Part shown: positions 1-8,462 of the stretch, piece by piece
How positions within the stretch are numbered: position 1 is the first letter of the stretch
Layout of the letters: every line of letters begins with the position of its first letter
Source: JAYOEY01 sp038120295
GTDB lineage: Bacteria; Pseudomonadota; Alphaproteobacteria; MPNO01; UBA2964
NCBI GenBank assembly: GCA_038120295.1
Contig: JAYOLL010000022.1
Location: 6,064-70,063, forward strand
DNA length: 64,000 bases
Reading direction: 5' to 3'
Translations under genes and position numbers: made by a program
The notes under the pieces: model-generated
The model's input: only the letters and a program-made list of their open reading frames with translations
What the model was told of the DNA's origin: nothing
Databases searched by the model: none

Positions 1-185
1 TGACAATCAACGGGCCGAGCATCCAGGGACCGGAAGGCGACGGGCTGACCGCCGGCAGCGGGTCCTACGCGATCTTTTTCCTCGACCCGAACGGCATCTG
101 TTTCGAAATCTATAGCGGCGCGATGTCGGTATCGGATTACCGTGAAATGCAGGCAAAGGGCGAACGCGAACTCAGCTACGCCTGA
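1..185 (+). CDS. VOC (glyoxalase-like) family protein, 3' end only
   Basis: Only the last 61 codons are in the window; the gene begins upstream. The tail carries FFLDPNGICFEIYSG shortly before the stop at 183-185. This is the closing strand pattern of vicinal-oxygen-chelate proteins (glyoxalase, bleomycin-resistance and extradiol dioxygenase fold), in which the Glu of the F-E-I-Y element usually binds the metal. The fragment is too short to tell substrate or subfamily. The next gene starts about 70 bases further on and looks independently expressed. Confidence 0.7.
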   Translation, partial: TINGPSIQGPEGDGLTAGSGSYAIFFLDPNGICFEIYSGAMSVSDYREMQAKGERELSYA

Positions 186-252
186 AAACGTCATAAAACT
201 GTTATTTTTTGGGGGTTGAATCCGCCCCGGAGACCGGGTTAGGAATATATAC

Positions 253-1041
253 ATAAATACGTTTGCGCGGCTTTCGAAATTTGCGGCCATCTCTGTTGCG
301 ACGTTGACCCTGTCGGTCAGCGCGAATGCTGGGCTGATCGCCCATTACAGCTTTGATGGCGCGCTGACCGCTGATAGCAGCGGTAACGGTCACACACTGG
401 CAAATGGTGCGGGCGGCCCCTCTTCAACGACGGGCAAATTCGGCAACGCAGCTGACTTTGCAGGCGGCACGTTTCTTTTCAGTGCCAGCAGCGCCTTCAA
501 TCTCGTCAACGGCAATTTCGCGGTCGCCCTGTGGTATCAGGCGGCGCAATCCAGCTTTTCGACGATGATCGGCAAGAATACCTCCAACAGCGATGCCGGG
601 TGGGCAATAAACCATTCCACGCTGGTTACCGGCGATCTGAACGACGGTACGGGTGGCACGGTCTCCACCGCAACGCCAGGCGACGATCAGAGTGAATTCC
701 ATCACGTGGTCTACCAGAAGATCGGCTCGACTCTTGAACTCTACCTTAATGGCGTTCTAGTCAGTACCGTCGGTGGCGCATCGGGCAACACGACTGGCAA
801 CGCCTTTGCAATCGGAACTCGTAATATTTCTGCAGGCGGTGGCGAGAACTCCGGCGGTGCGTCGCAGAAATTCAACGGGCTGATGGACGAAGTCTATATT
901 TTCGATAACGCCCTGTCGCAGGGCGAAATCAATAACCTGGTTACGTTCAACAGCCTCGAATCCATCCCCGAGCCCGGCGCGCTTGCGCTGTTCGGCCTCG
1001 GCCTGCTCGGTCTCGGCTTCGCGCACCGTCGTCGCACCTAA
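253..1041 (+). CDS. LamG-domain protein with PEP-CTERM sorting signal
   Basis: Predicted exported surface protein of about 262 residues. The N-terminus reads as a Sec signal peptide (N-T-F-A-R-L-S-K, then a hydrophobic stretch ending ANA before GLIAHYSFDG). The middle is a concanavalin/LamG-type fold (HYSFDG near the start, DEVYIFDNALS near the end). The C-terminus is a textbook PEP-CTERM signal: IPEPG, a Gly/Leu-rich hydrophobic helix, then HRRRT, expected to be handled by an exosortase encoded elsewhere. The start is a problem. After an in-frame stop at 217-219 there is no ATG, GTG or TTG until a TTG at 304, which would cut off most of the signal peptide. An ATA at 253 lies 8 bases after AGGA (241-244) and would give the whole signal, so I place the start there. 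The 3' end overlaps the convergent permease gene by 4 bases. Confidence 0.75.
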   Translation: MNTFARLSKFAAISVATLTLSVSANAGLIAHYSFDGALTADSSGNGHTLANGAGGPSSTTGKFGNAADFAGGTFLFSASSAFNLVNGNFAVALWYQAAQSSFSTMIGKNTSNSDAGWAINHSTLVTGDLNDGTGGTVSTATPGDDQSEFHHVVYQKIGSTLELYLNGVLVSTVGGASGNTTGNAFAIGTRNISAGGGENSGGASQKFNGLMDEVYIFDNALSQGEINNLVTFNSLESIPEPGALALFGLGLLGLGFAHRRRT

Positions 1042-1910
1042 GATTTCTTTCTCTCGCTTCGGGCGAGCACCAGCGCACTTCCGAAAATGACAGCGGACCC
1101 GATCCAGGTCCACATATCCCCCGTATCGTCGAACAGAAGAAGCGCCGCCAGAGACGCCATCGGCAAACGCAGAAAATCGAACGGGGCGACCGCGCTGACA
1201 TCCGCCTCGTCGAACGCCTTCACGTAACCCCAAACCGCGGCCGTACCAGCCAGCCCGACCCCGATCATCAGGGCGAAATCGCCTGCTGTCGGCGCAACCC
1301 AGAAGAACAGCGCCGGCACCAGCGCGATCGGCAGCATGATCAGGTTGAAATAGAACACTGCCTGCTGCGGCGTGTCGGTGGTCATCAGCCGCTTCACGCA
1401 GATATTTGCGCAGGCATAGAGGATCGCAGAGCCCAGCACAGCCAGCGTCCCAAGGGTCACGTCGGCGAAACCCGGCCGCAGAATGATCAGGATCCCTGCG
1501 AACCCGATGGCGACCGCGCGCCAGCGGGCAAGCCCGACGACTTCGTGCAGCACCAGCACCGCCAGCACGGTGCCGAACAGAGGCTGCGTAAAGCTCAGCG
1601 CGGTCGCCTCCGGCAACGGCACCGTTGCAATCCCGAAATAAAGCGCCAGGACCGCACAGTAGGAAAAAGCGGAACGCAGCGTATGGAGCGGCAGACGGTT
1701 CGTCCGCAGGGTCGACCCACCCCGCTTCAGCGCCAGCGGAAGCAAAAGACACACCGCAACGACATTTCGAAAAAACAGCAGCTGAAACGCCGAATAGTCG
1801 GCCGACAGTTCGCGCACCAGGGACACCATCGCGACCCAGCCCAGTCCGGCGAAGATCATCCAGGCAGGCCCTGCAATATACGAGCGAGTGCGCGATGCGG
1901 CGTCGGTCAA
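1038..1910 (-). CDS. EamA/DMT-family permease
   Basis: Integral membrane protein of 290 residues with two EamA repeats, about ten hydrophobic helices in all. The N-terminal half contains WVAMVSLVREL and FFRNVVAVCLLLPLAL, and the second half has matching helices ending in GSALVLARSERKKS. Members of the drug/metabolite transporter superfamily export or import small metabolites; the substrate is not predictable here. The reading frame stays open far upstream into the preceding gene. I chose the TTG at 1910 because GAGG sits 8 bases before it and it lies 10 bases after the stop of the upstream transferase gene, with which it probably forms an operon. An EamA permease of the same general type occurs at 40112-41017. 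Confidence 0.85.
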   Translation of the reverse strand: MTDAASRTRSYIAGPAWMIFAGLGWVAMVSLVRELSADYSAFQLLFFRNVVAVCLLLPLALKRGGSTLRTNRLPLHTLRSAFSYCAVLALYFGIATVPLPEATALSFTQPLFGTVLAVLVLHEVVGLARWRAVAIGFAGILIILRPGFADVTLGTLAVLGSAILYACANICVKRLMTTDTPQQAVFYFNLIMLPIALVPALFFWVAPTAGDFALMIGVGLAGTAAVWGYVKAFDEADVSAVAPFDFLRLPMASLAALLLFDDTGDMWTWIGSAVIFGSALVLARSERKKS

Positions 1911-1920
1911 AACGCTTTCC

Positions 1921-2847
1921 TCAAAGATAGCTGCCTGCAAACGTGATCGGCGGGCTGCCAAGTCCCAGCTTGAATCTGGCAACACCGGGCGCGTGCACCG
2001 CATCGACCCCGCCCAGGTCAAACTGCTTCACGCCGTCCGCCTTCAGCAGCTCGACCGCCCGCCAGAGCAGTAGATTATGGGCGTTTGCCTCCCGCCCCTC
2101 GTCTCCTGTCCAGCTGATATAGTAGGTAGCAGAGTTACCGTGACGCGCCACCGCAATTCCGGAAACAACCCTGTCCGCCCGGTGCGCGCTCAACACCGTG
2201 ACGCCCCCCTTTTCCCGACCCAGAGCCCTGACCAGCGCCCCCTCCGGTCCGCTGAACCGGCGCGCTTTCCTGAAGGCATCGTATCTGGAGGCAAGGTCGT
2301 GCAGGATATCGCCGCCCGCAGAGACCCCGACCCTGAGATCGCCACCCTCGGCCTTTACAAGGGCATTGCGCCACTTGCCGTAGAGGCTGGAGCGCAACGT
2401 CTCCAGCGGAGGCGACAGGTCGATCAGTACGGTACTGTAACCGGTCGCCATCCGGCGAAACCCGCATCGCCGCAGGAGTGCATCGGATTCCTCAGTGTCC
2501 GGCAGCTCCGGCACGAGAGACAGGATTTGTCCTCGGCGCCTAGACCACCTGGCGCGAAGAGCCTGAAAAACTGCTTCAACAGCGCCATTGCCTGCCTCGC
2601 TCAGCCATATCGGCCCCCGCACGACACGAACCAGCGACAGCCCGCCGAACAGTTGCCGGCGAAATGCCTGCACCAGCGCCACCGGTTTTCCATCGCTCTC
2701 AACAGCGAACCGCTCGACCTTAACCGATGCGGTCGCCGCTAACGCTTCGCCGAAGATAAAAGACTGTTCGAGCGCCGACCCGGGTGCGTCGGCAAACAGG
2801 TCAGCCAATCGCGCAGGATCTTCCGTTAGGTTGTCGATACCGTTCAT
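1921..2847 (-). CDS. FemAB/BioF2-like GNAT-fold acyltransferase
   Basis: 308-residue soluble protein resembling the FemAB / Acetyltransf_6 (BioF2-like) group: two GNAT-type halves, with LYGKWRNALVKAEG near the middle and a C-terminal half containing SATYYISWTGDEG, ANAHNLLLWRAVELLK and QFDLGGVD. The pattern tYY-x-n-hnLLlW-x-x-i-x-x-a-x-x-g-x-x-xFDLGG is typical of peptidoglycan-bridge or aminoacyl-tRNA-dependent transferases and of related acyltransferases with unknown acceptors. It is the first gene of a two-gene minus-strand unit with the EamA permease. The start at 2847 is the first ATG, and the divergent gap to the small membrane protein (2848-2937) should hold the promoter. The acceptor is unknown. 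Confidence 0.7.
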   Translation of the reverse strand: MNGIDNLTEDPARLADLFADAPGSALEQSFIFGEALAATASVKVERFAVESDGKPVALVQAFRRQLFGGLSLVRVVRGPIWLSEAGNGAVEAVFQALRARWSRRRGQILSLVPELPDTEESDALLRRCGFRRMATGYSTVLIDLSPPLETLRSSLYGKWRNALVKAEGGDLRVGVSAGGDILHDLASRYDAFRKARRFSGPEGALVRALGREKGGVTVLSAHRADRVVSGIAVARHGNSATYYISWTGDEGREANAHNLLLWRAVELLKADGVKQFDLGGVDAVHAPGVARFKLGLGSPPITFAGSYL

Positions 2848-2937
2848 TGACCGGGGCCTAGTGGAAGGATTCGCGTTTGACGCAGGCGGCGGACGAAATC
2901 GTTCCCGCCATATTCACCCGATGATAGAGTCGTTTCC

Positions 2938-3141
2938 ATGCGCTTCGCAGGCAGCACGCCGAAACCGATCCATGGCCACATCATCCCGCCCCGACGATTC
3001 ACCGGCTGGGCCGCGGTCTATTTCGCATTGTTCGTATGCGTCCCCCTGCTGGGGCTGGGTTTCCTGCTCGATCTGGCGCTCTACACGATCTTCCGCGACC
3101 TGTTCGACGCCTGCTACGCCGTGATGTGTCTGCTCGAATAG
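2938..3141 (+). CDS. small single-TM membrane protein, unknown function
   Basis: A 67-codon frame beginning at an ATG and ending 6 bases before the end of the convergent UbiD gene. The N-terminal 25 residues are basic and His/Pro-containing (PIHGHIIPPRRF). They are followed by one long hydrophobic segment (roughly residues 25-52, WAAVYFALFVCVPLLGLGFL onward) and a short acidic C-terminus. The in-frame codon pattern is GC-rich at third positions, like its neighbours. No family was recognised. It is preceded by the divergent promoter region of the FemAB-like gene. It could be a genuine small membrane protein or a chance frame. Confidence 0.5.
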   Translation: MRFAGSTPKPIHGHIIPPRRFTGWAAVYFALFVCVPLLGLGFLLDLALYTIFRDLFDACYAVMCLLE

Positions 3142-3147
3142 CAGCCC

Positions 3148-4578
3148 CTAGTCCTTCGGCAGGACATGGGCCCATTTTTCACGAATCCGGGCGTCTAGTT
3201 CGGGGCTGTTACGGGCAACGACCGGGAAGGTGTCGCGACGCCGGAACGGCTTGCAGGCATCCACGATAACGCGCGAATTGCGACGGTCGTTGTCGTCGTC
3301 GTAGCACATTGGATCGAGATGCGAGCTCCACCCGCCATCGATGATATCGATATCCTCGCGAGGGTCGCAGCGCGTACACATCGACCACAGCACGTCATTC
3401 ATGTTGGTCGGTTCGATATCGTCGTCCACCACCACGACCCAGTGATTGCAGTAGGCCCCGGCATGACAGTGCGCCGCGACCATGCCGGCCTGCTTGGCGT
3501 GGCCGCCGTATAACTGCCGGATCGACACGGTCAGCCAGAAGCGGCTGCCGCCGGCCTCGTGCGCCCAGACACCCTTGACCTCGGGAATGCCGGCGGCTTC
3601 GAGCTGGTTCCACACCGCGCCGCAGCGATAGGTGCCGAGATAGTACGTGTTGTCGTTGGGCGGCACCGCCGGCACCGCACCCATCAGGACAGGGTTGTCG
3701 CGATGCATCACGGTTTCGATCCGGATCGCGGGTTCGGGCCGCTGTCCGCCGGCGTAATAGCCGGTCCATTCGCCGAGCGGGCCTTCGGTGATCTTGTCGT
3801 CGGGTGCGATGAATCCCTCGAACGCAATCTCAGCATTGGCCGGCACAGGAAGGCCTGTCTTCGGCATGTTTATGATCTCTATCGGCTCGCCCATGATCCC
3901 GCCGACCGCTTCGAACTCGTTCTTGCCGTAAGGAATTTCCAGCCCGCCAATCATCAGGAAGGCGGGATGCATACCGACCACCACGGCGACCGGGCATTTT
4001 TCGCCGCGCGCATGATATTTCTCCATGATGTGCAGGCCGTGCTTGCCCTGCGACATCATCAGCGTCGCGACATTGGGTTCGTGCGACTGCACCCGGTAGG
4101 TGCCGAAATTGACCCAGCCGGATTCGGGGTCCTTCGTCACCACCATGCAGGCAGTGCCGATATAGGGCCCGCCATCGTACTCGTGCCACACCGGGGTCGG
4201 GATCGACACGATATTGACGTCCGCGCCCTCCTGAATGTTTTCCAGCAGCGGTCCGCCATTGACCTCTTTCGGCGGATGGCTGGGCGCGCGGCCCATATAG
4301 TCGCGCCACCACTGGATCAGATCCATTTCGGACGCGTCAGGCGGCAGGCCGAGCGCCACATTGATACGCGGCGTCGACGTCAGCAGATTGGCCATCACCC
4401 GGTGGCCCTTCGGAAATCCGGGAATCTCATCGAACATCAGCGCGGGATCGCCCATCCGGCGCTGGACGATATCGACAATGCCGCCGATATCCTCTTCGAG
4501 ATTCGCGCCCTTGATGGTGTGCAGTTCGCCTGCCGCCTCGATCGAATCGAGCCAGTCCCTGAGATCCTTGTTCGCCAC
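3148..4578 (-). CDS. UbiD-family (prenyl-FMN-dependent) decarboxylase
   Basis: 476-residue member of the UbiD family, non-oxidative (de)carboxylases of aromatic and unsaturated acids that use prenylated FMN made by a UbiX partner, which is not in this window. Family features include the opening KDLRDWLDSIEAAGEL, the prFMN/metal region around FGTYRVQSHEPN, EGPLGEWTGYYAGG (the usual G-P-x-G-E-x-T-G-Y-Y element) and the HRDNPVLMGAVPAVPPND region. The frame is open to 4695 and has an ATG at 4608. I prefer the GTG at 4578 because GGAG precedes it by 8 bases and it gives the usual M-x-x-K-D-L-R start. It is divergent from the coxMSL operon, which suggests a shared aromatic or heterocyclic acid pathway (inference). 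It is not assigned as UbiD of ubiquinone synthesis, because catabolic paralogues look alike. Confidence 0.85.
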   Translation of the reverse strand: MANKDLRDWLDSIEAAGELHTIKGANLEEDIGGIVDIVQRRMGDPALMFDEIPGFPKGHRVMANLLTSTPRINVALGLPPDASEMDLIQWWRDYMGRAPSHPPKEVNGGPLLENIQEGADVNIVSIPTPVWHEYDGGPYIGTACMVVTKDPESGWVNFGTYRVQSHEPNVATLMMSQGKHGLHIMEKYHARGEKCPVAVVVGMHPAFLMIGGLEIPYGKNEFEAVGGIMGEPIEIINMPKTGLPVPANAEIAFEGFIAPDDKITEGPLGEWTGYYAGGQRPEPAIRIETVMHRDNPVLMGAVPAVPPNDNTYYLGTYRCGAVWNQLEAAGIPEVKGVWAHEAGGSRFWLTVSIRQLYGGHAKQAGMVAAHCHAGAYCNHWVVVVDDDIEPTNMNDVLWSMCTRCDPREDIDIIDGGWSSHLDPMCYDDDNDRRNSRVIVDACKPFRRRDTFPVVARNSPELDARIREKWAHVLPKD

Positions 4579-4706
4579 GTATAACTCTCCGTCTTCTGTC
4601 ACCAACATGGTTAGCCTGTTTCGCCCGATTTTGGAACGGGTACAGCTTGCGAAATGAGCGGCAAGGTGAGATTGTCGGGCAACGCAATTCATCAAGATGC
4701 ATAGAC

Positions 4707-5570
4707 GTGAAAGCCCCCAAATTTAGCTATATCCGCGCGGAAAGCCTCGATCATGCACTGGCGCTACTGGCTGAGCATGGCGAGGATGCGCGCATTCTCG
4801 CGGGCGGGCAGAGCCTGATGCCGACGCTCAACATGCGCCTGTCGCAGCCTGACCTCCTGATCGACATCAACCGGCTGGCCGATCTGAAAGGTATTTCGCT
4901 CGAAGGCAACCGGGTGCGGATCGGCGCGCTGACCAGGCATGTCGAGGTTCTGAATTCGCCAATCGTGGCTGACCATCTGCCGCTGATCGCCGAAGCCATG
5001 CCGCATGTCGCCCATGTCGCGGTGCGCAATCGCGGCACGTTCGGAGGATCGGTTGCGATGGCCGATCCTGCAGCGGAGATGCCGGCCTGCGCGCTGGCGC
5101 TGGAAGCAACGCTGGTCGTCGAAAGCGTTCGGGGACGGCGCGAGATCGCCGCTGACGATTTCTTCCTCGGCCTGTACGAGACCGCGCGCCAGCCGGACGA
5201 GATCTTTGTCGAGGCCCTCATCCCGGTCCAGGCCGCCGACAGCATTTCCGTCTTTATGGAGCTTGCCCGCCGGAAGGGCGATTTCGCAATGGCCGGCGTC
5301 GCCTGCTGCGCCAAGATCGAGGGCGGTGCGGTCGCGCACTCCAGGCTGGTCTATTTCGGCAGCGAGGTAAAACCGACGCTGGCGACGGGCGCCATGGCGG
5401 CGCTCAAGGGCCAGTGCTGGCCCGACCCGGCAAGGGAAGCGGTGCTGACGGCGCTGGGTGACGATCTCGATCCGATGGATAATCTGCTCGGCAGCCCGGC
5501 GACCAAGCTGCATCTCCAGCGGGTGCTGACCGGGCGTGCGCTCGACGCGGCGATGGAGAGGGCGGCATGA
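4707..5570 (+). CDS. coxM: CoxM-type FAD subunit of a molybdenum hydroxylase
   Basis: 287-residue FAD-binding subunit of the xanthine dehydrogenase/CO dehydrogenase family. The FAD motifs are clear: AGGQSLMPTLNMRLSQP near residue 35 and RNRGTFGGSVAMADPAAEMP near residue 110. These are followed by the C-terminal CO dehydrogenase flavoprotein domain. It passes electrons from the 2Fe-2S subunit to an external acceptor. The frame is open upstream to 4647, but the homologous sequence begins at the GTG at 4707 (M-K-A-P-K-F-S-Y). The stop overlaps the ATG of the small subunit (ATGA at 5567-5570), showing translational coupling. The substrate is unlikely to be CO, judging from the large subunit. Confidence 0.88.
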   Translation: MKAPKFSYIRAESLDHALALLAEHGEDARILAGGQSLMPTLNMRLSQPDLLIDINRLADLKGISLEGNRVRIGALTRHVEVLNSPIVADHLPLIAEAMPHVAHVAVRNRGTFGGSVAMADPAAEMPACALALEATLVVESVRGRREIAADDFFLGLYETARQPDEIFVEALIPVQAADSISVFMELARRKGDFAMAGVACCAKIEGGAVAHSRLVYFGSEVKPTLATGAMAALKGQCWPDPAREAVLTALGDDLDPMDNLLGSPATKLHLQRVLTGRALDAAMERAA

Positions 5571-6049
5571 GCGAAGAAACCCAGACAATCACGCTGACTG
5601 TCAACGGCGAAACCGTTACGCGCGCCGTGAGGGTGCGCGAACATCTGGTCGATTTCCTGCGCGGGGAGCTTGGACTGACCGGTTCTCATATCGGCTGCGA
5701 GCACGGTATCTGCGGCGCGTGCTCGGTGCGGGTCGACGGAGCGGTCGTGCGCGGCTGCCTGATTCTGGCGGTGCAGGCCGACGGAGCGGAGGTCACGACC
5801 ATCGAAGGGCTGACCGACAGCGGCGAGGTCGCCGATTTGCAGGAGACCTTCGTCGAGCGCAACGCCATGCAGTGCGGCTACTGCACGCCCGGCATGCTGA
5901 TGACGGCGGCGGAGCTGATGAAGGATGGCGAAGTACACTCGCGTGAAGACATCCGCGAACATCTGTCGGGGAATTTCTGCCGCTGCACCGGCTATCACGC
6001 CATCGTCGATGCGGTTGAGACAACCATGAAACGGCGCGCCGGCCAGTAA
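5567..6049 (+). CDS. coxS: CoxS-type [2Fe-2S] subunit of a molybdenum hydroxylase
   Basis: 160-residue iron-sulfur subunit with the standard two-domain layout. A plant-ferredoxin-like N-terminal cluster has ligands C44, C49, C52 and C64 (GCEHGICGACSV). The all-helical C-terminal domain has C103, C106, C138 and C140 (QCGYCTPGM and FCRCTGY). All eight expected cysteines are present, so it should be functional. It relays electrons from the molybdenum site in the large subunit to FAD in the medium subunit. Order M-S-L with a 4-base overlap upstream and a 15-base gap downstream indicates one operon. Confidence 0.93.
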   Translation: MSEETQTITLTVNGETVTRAVRVREHLVDFLRGELGLTGSHIGCEHGICGACSVRVDGAVVRGCLILAVQADGAEVTTIEGLTDSGEVADLQETFVERNAMQCGYCTPGMLMTAAELMKDGEVHSREDIREHLSGNFCRCTGYHAIVDAVETTMKRRAGQ

Positions 6050-6064
6050 ACGCAAAAGAATCTC

Positions 6065-8458
6065 ATGAACACCAGACCGATCAATTCCCTGACGCCGCTG
6101 GACCGCCAGCACTCCTATGTCGGCCGCACGCTGAGCCGTGACGCCGCGAAACGCGCGGTTGCCGGGCGTGGGCGCTATACCGACGACATCCAGGCGGCGC
6201 GCATGGTACACGCCGCCTTCGTCCGCAGCCCCTATGCACACGCGAAGATTACGTCGATCGATGTCGAGGCGGCGAAGAAAGCGCCCGGCGTCGTGCTGGT
6301 GATGACCGGCGCGGAGCTGGCGGAACGCTGCACGGGCCCGTGGGTCGGCACGCTGACCTGTTTCGACAACATGAAGTCCGCGCCGCAATACCCGATGGCG
6401 GTGGACCGCGCCTGCTGGCAGGGCGAGCCGGTCGTAATGGTCGTAGCGGGGACGCGCGCGGAAGCCGAAGACGCCTGCGAGCTTGTCGGGATCGACTGGG
6501 AGGAACTGCCGGTCGTCGCCGACAAGGAGAAAGCGCTCGCGCCAGGCACGCCGCCGATCCATGCGGCGCTGGGCGACAATTTGGCATTCGAAAAAACCAT
6601 CGATACCGGCAATGTCGATGCCGCGTTCGAGGGCGCCGATATCGTCCTCGAAGATACGTTCGAATTCGGCCGCCATACGGCTGTGAGCCTGGAACCCCGC
6701 GCGCTTCTCGCTGAATACGATCCTGGAACCCAGCGCCTTACAGTTCACACCTCGAGCCAGACGCCACACATGATCCAGGCGCTGCTGGCACGAACGCTCG
6801 GTGTCCCGGAACATAACGTGCGCGTGGTCGCGCCCGATATCGGCGGCTCTTTCGGGCTCAAGATTCATTCCTTCGGCGACGAGGTCGCGGCGACGGCTGC
6901 ATCGATGGTTCTCGCCCGACCGGTCAAGTTTCTTGCCGACCGGCTGGAATCCTTCCTGACCGACATTCATGCCCGCGAAAACCGGGTGACGGGCCGCATC
7001 GCGGTAAGCAGGGATGGCGATATCAAGGCGGTCGATATCGATGTGCTTGCCGGCGCCGGCGCCTATTCCCAATACCCGCGGACCTCCGTTTTCGAAGCCA
7101 ACCAGATTCTCAACATCACAGCCGGGCCATACGCCCATCCGGAATACCGGGCGACGGCGAAGGTGGTGTATCTCAACCTCGTGCCGACCTCGCAGTACCG
7201 CTCGGTCGGCCATCCGATCGGAAACTCGGTCGGCGAATGGCTGGTCGACCGCGCAGCCTATGCCATCGGCATGGATCCAATAGAGTTCCGCCGCCGCAAC
7301 GTGATGAAGGACGATTCCTATCCGCGCGTCTCCGCCGCCGGGATTCAGATGCAGGACATGTCGCACGAAGCCTGTATCGATGCGCTGGTCGAGAAAATGG
7401 ATTACGCGGCGCTGCGCGAGGAACAGGTCAGCCTGCGCGAAAAAGGCGTCTATCGCGGTATCGGGATAGCGTCCTTCATCAAGGGTACCGCGCCGGGTCC
7501 CGCAGGCTATTACGGCGCAGGCGGCGCGCCTATCGCGTCGCAGGACGCCTGCACCATCAAGCTGGAACCCGCGGGCGGCGTCCTCTGCATGGTCGGCGTC
7601 ACCGATCAGGGCCAGGGCGTCGACACGGTGATGCAGCAGATCGCGGCGGAAGCAGTCGGCGTGCCCATGGATCATGTCCGCGTGATCGAGGGCGATACCG
7701 ACGCGACGCCTTATGGCGGCGGCACCTATGCGTCGCGCGCTACGGCCATCGGCGGCGAAGCGACCTGGCAGGCCGGTCGCGCTTTGCGGGAAGAAATTCT
7801 TCACATCGCCGGCGCTCTGTTGCAGGCGGATTCGTCGGCGCTCGATATCGTCGAAGGAAACGTGGTGGATGCCGGCACCGACAATGTGCGCATATCGCTG
7901 GCCGAGATCGGCCGCATCGGCCATTTTCAGGTCGCTGAACTGCCCAACGACGTGCAGCCGACCCTGTCCGCAACGCGACGTTTCCGGCTGCGCGATGCGC
8001 TCTACATCTTCACCAACGGCATTCACGGCGCGTATGTCGAGGTCGATCCCGATACCGGTTTCATAAAACTGCTCAAGCACTGGGTAGTGGAGGATTGCGG
8101 GCGCGTCATCAACCCGCAGCTCGCCGACGAGCAGGTGCGCGGCGGCTGCGTTCAGGGACTCGGCGGCGCGCTGTACGAGCACTGCATCTACGATGCGGCA
8201 GGCCAGCTCCAGAACGGGACGATGGCGGATTACCTGACGCCGATGGCGGGCGAGATGCCGGATATCGATGTCACCCATATCCAGACCCCGACGACCGTTT
8301 CCGAACTCGGCGCAAAGGGCGTCGGCGAATCCGGCACAGGCGCGGCACCCGCGGTGATGATGAACGCCGTCAACGATGCCCTGCGCCCGTTCGACGCCTA
8401 TGTGACCGAGCAGCCGATGACGCCCGAGCTGATCCTGAAGGCGCTGGGCAAGGTCTGA
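6065..8458 (+). CDS. CoxL-like molybdopterin-binding large subunit
   Basis: 797-residue large subunit of a xanthine dehydrogenase-type hydroxylase, binding molybdopterin cytosine dinucleotide. The N-terminal a/b hammerhead begins LSRDAAKRAVAGRGRYTDD. Mo-cofactor segments include DIGGSFGLKIHS and GQGVDTVMQQIA, and the base-catalyst Glu lies in GVGESGTG close to the C-terminus. True CO dehydrogenases carry AYRCSFR, and form II relatives carry YRGAGRPE. Here the loop reads QYRSVGHP (Q377-P384), so the substrate is probably neither CO nor a typical form II substrate. It follows coxM and coxS directly and is followed after 4 bases by an alpha/beta hydrolase that may act on the hydroxylated product (inference). 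Confidence 0.88.
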   Translation: MNTRPINSLTPLDRQHSYVGRTLSRDAAKRAVAGRGRYTDDIQAARMVHAAFVRSPYAHAKITSIDVEAAKKAPGVVLVMTGAELAERCTGPWVGTLTCFDNMKSAPQYPMAVDRACWQGEPVVMVVAGTRAEAEDACELVGIDWEELPVVADKEKALAPGTPPIHAALGDNLAFEKTIDTGNVDAAFEGADIVLEDTFEFGRHTAVSLEPRALLAEYDPGTQRLTVHTSSQTPHMIQALLARTLGVPEHNVRVVAPDIGGSFGLKIHSFGDEVAATAASMVLARPVKFLADRLESFLTDIHARENRVTGRIAVSRDGDIKAVDIDVLAGAGAYSQYPRTSVFEANQILNITAGPYAHPEYRATAKVVYLNLVPTSQYRSVGHPIGNSVGEWLVDRAAYAIGMDPIEFRRRNVMKDDSYPRVSAAGIQMQDMSHEACIDALVEKMDYAALREEQVSLREKGVYRGIGIASFIKGTAPGPAGYYGAGGAPIASQDACTIKLEPAGGVLCMVGVTDQGQGVDTVMQQIAAEAVGVPMDHVRVIEGDTDATPYGGGTYASRATAIGGEATWQAGRALREEILHIAGALLQADSSALDIVEGNVVDAGTDNVRISLAEIGRIGHFQVAELPNDVQPTLSATRRFRLRDALYIFTNGIHGAYVEVDPDTGFIKLLKHWVVEDCGRVINPQLADEQVRGGCVQGLGGALYEHCIYDAAGQLQNGTMADYLTPMAGEMPDIDVTHIQTPTTVSELGAKGVGESGTGAAPAVMMNAVNDALRPFDAYVTEQPMTPELILKALGKV

Positions 8459-8462
8459 GACC

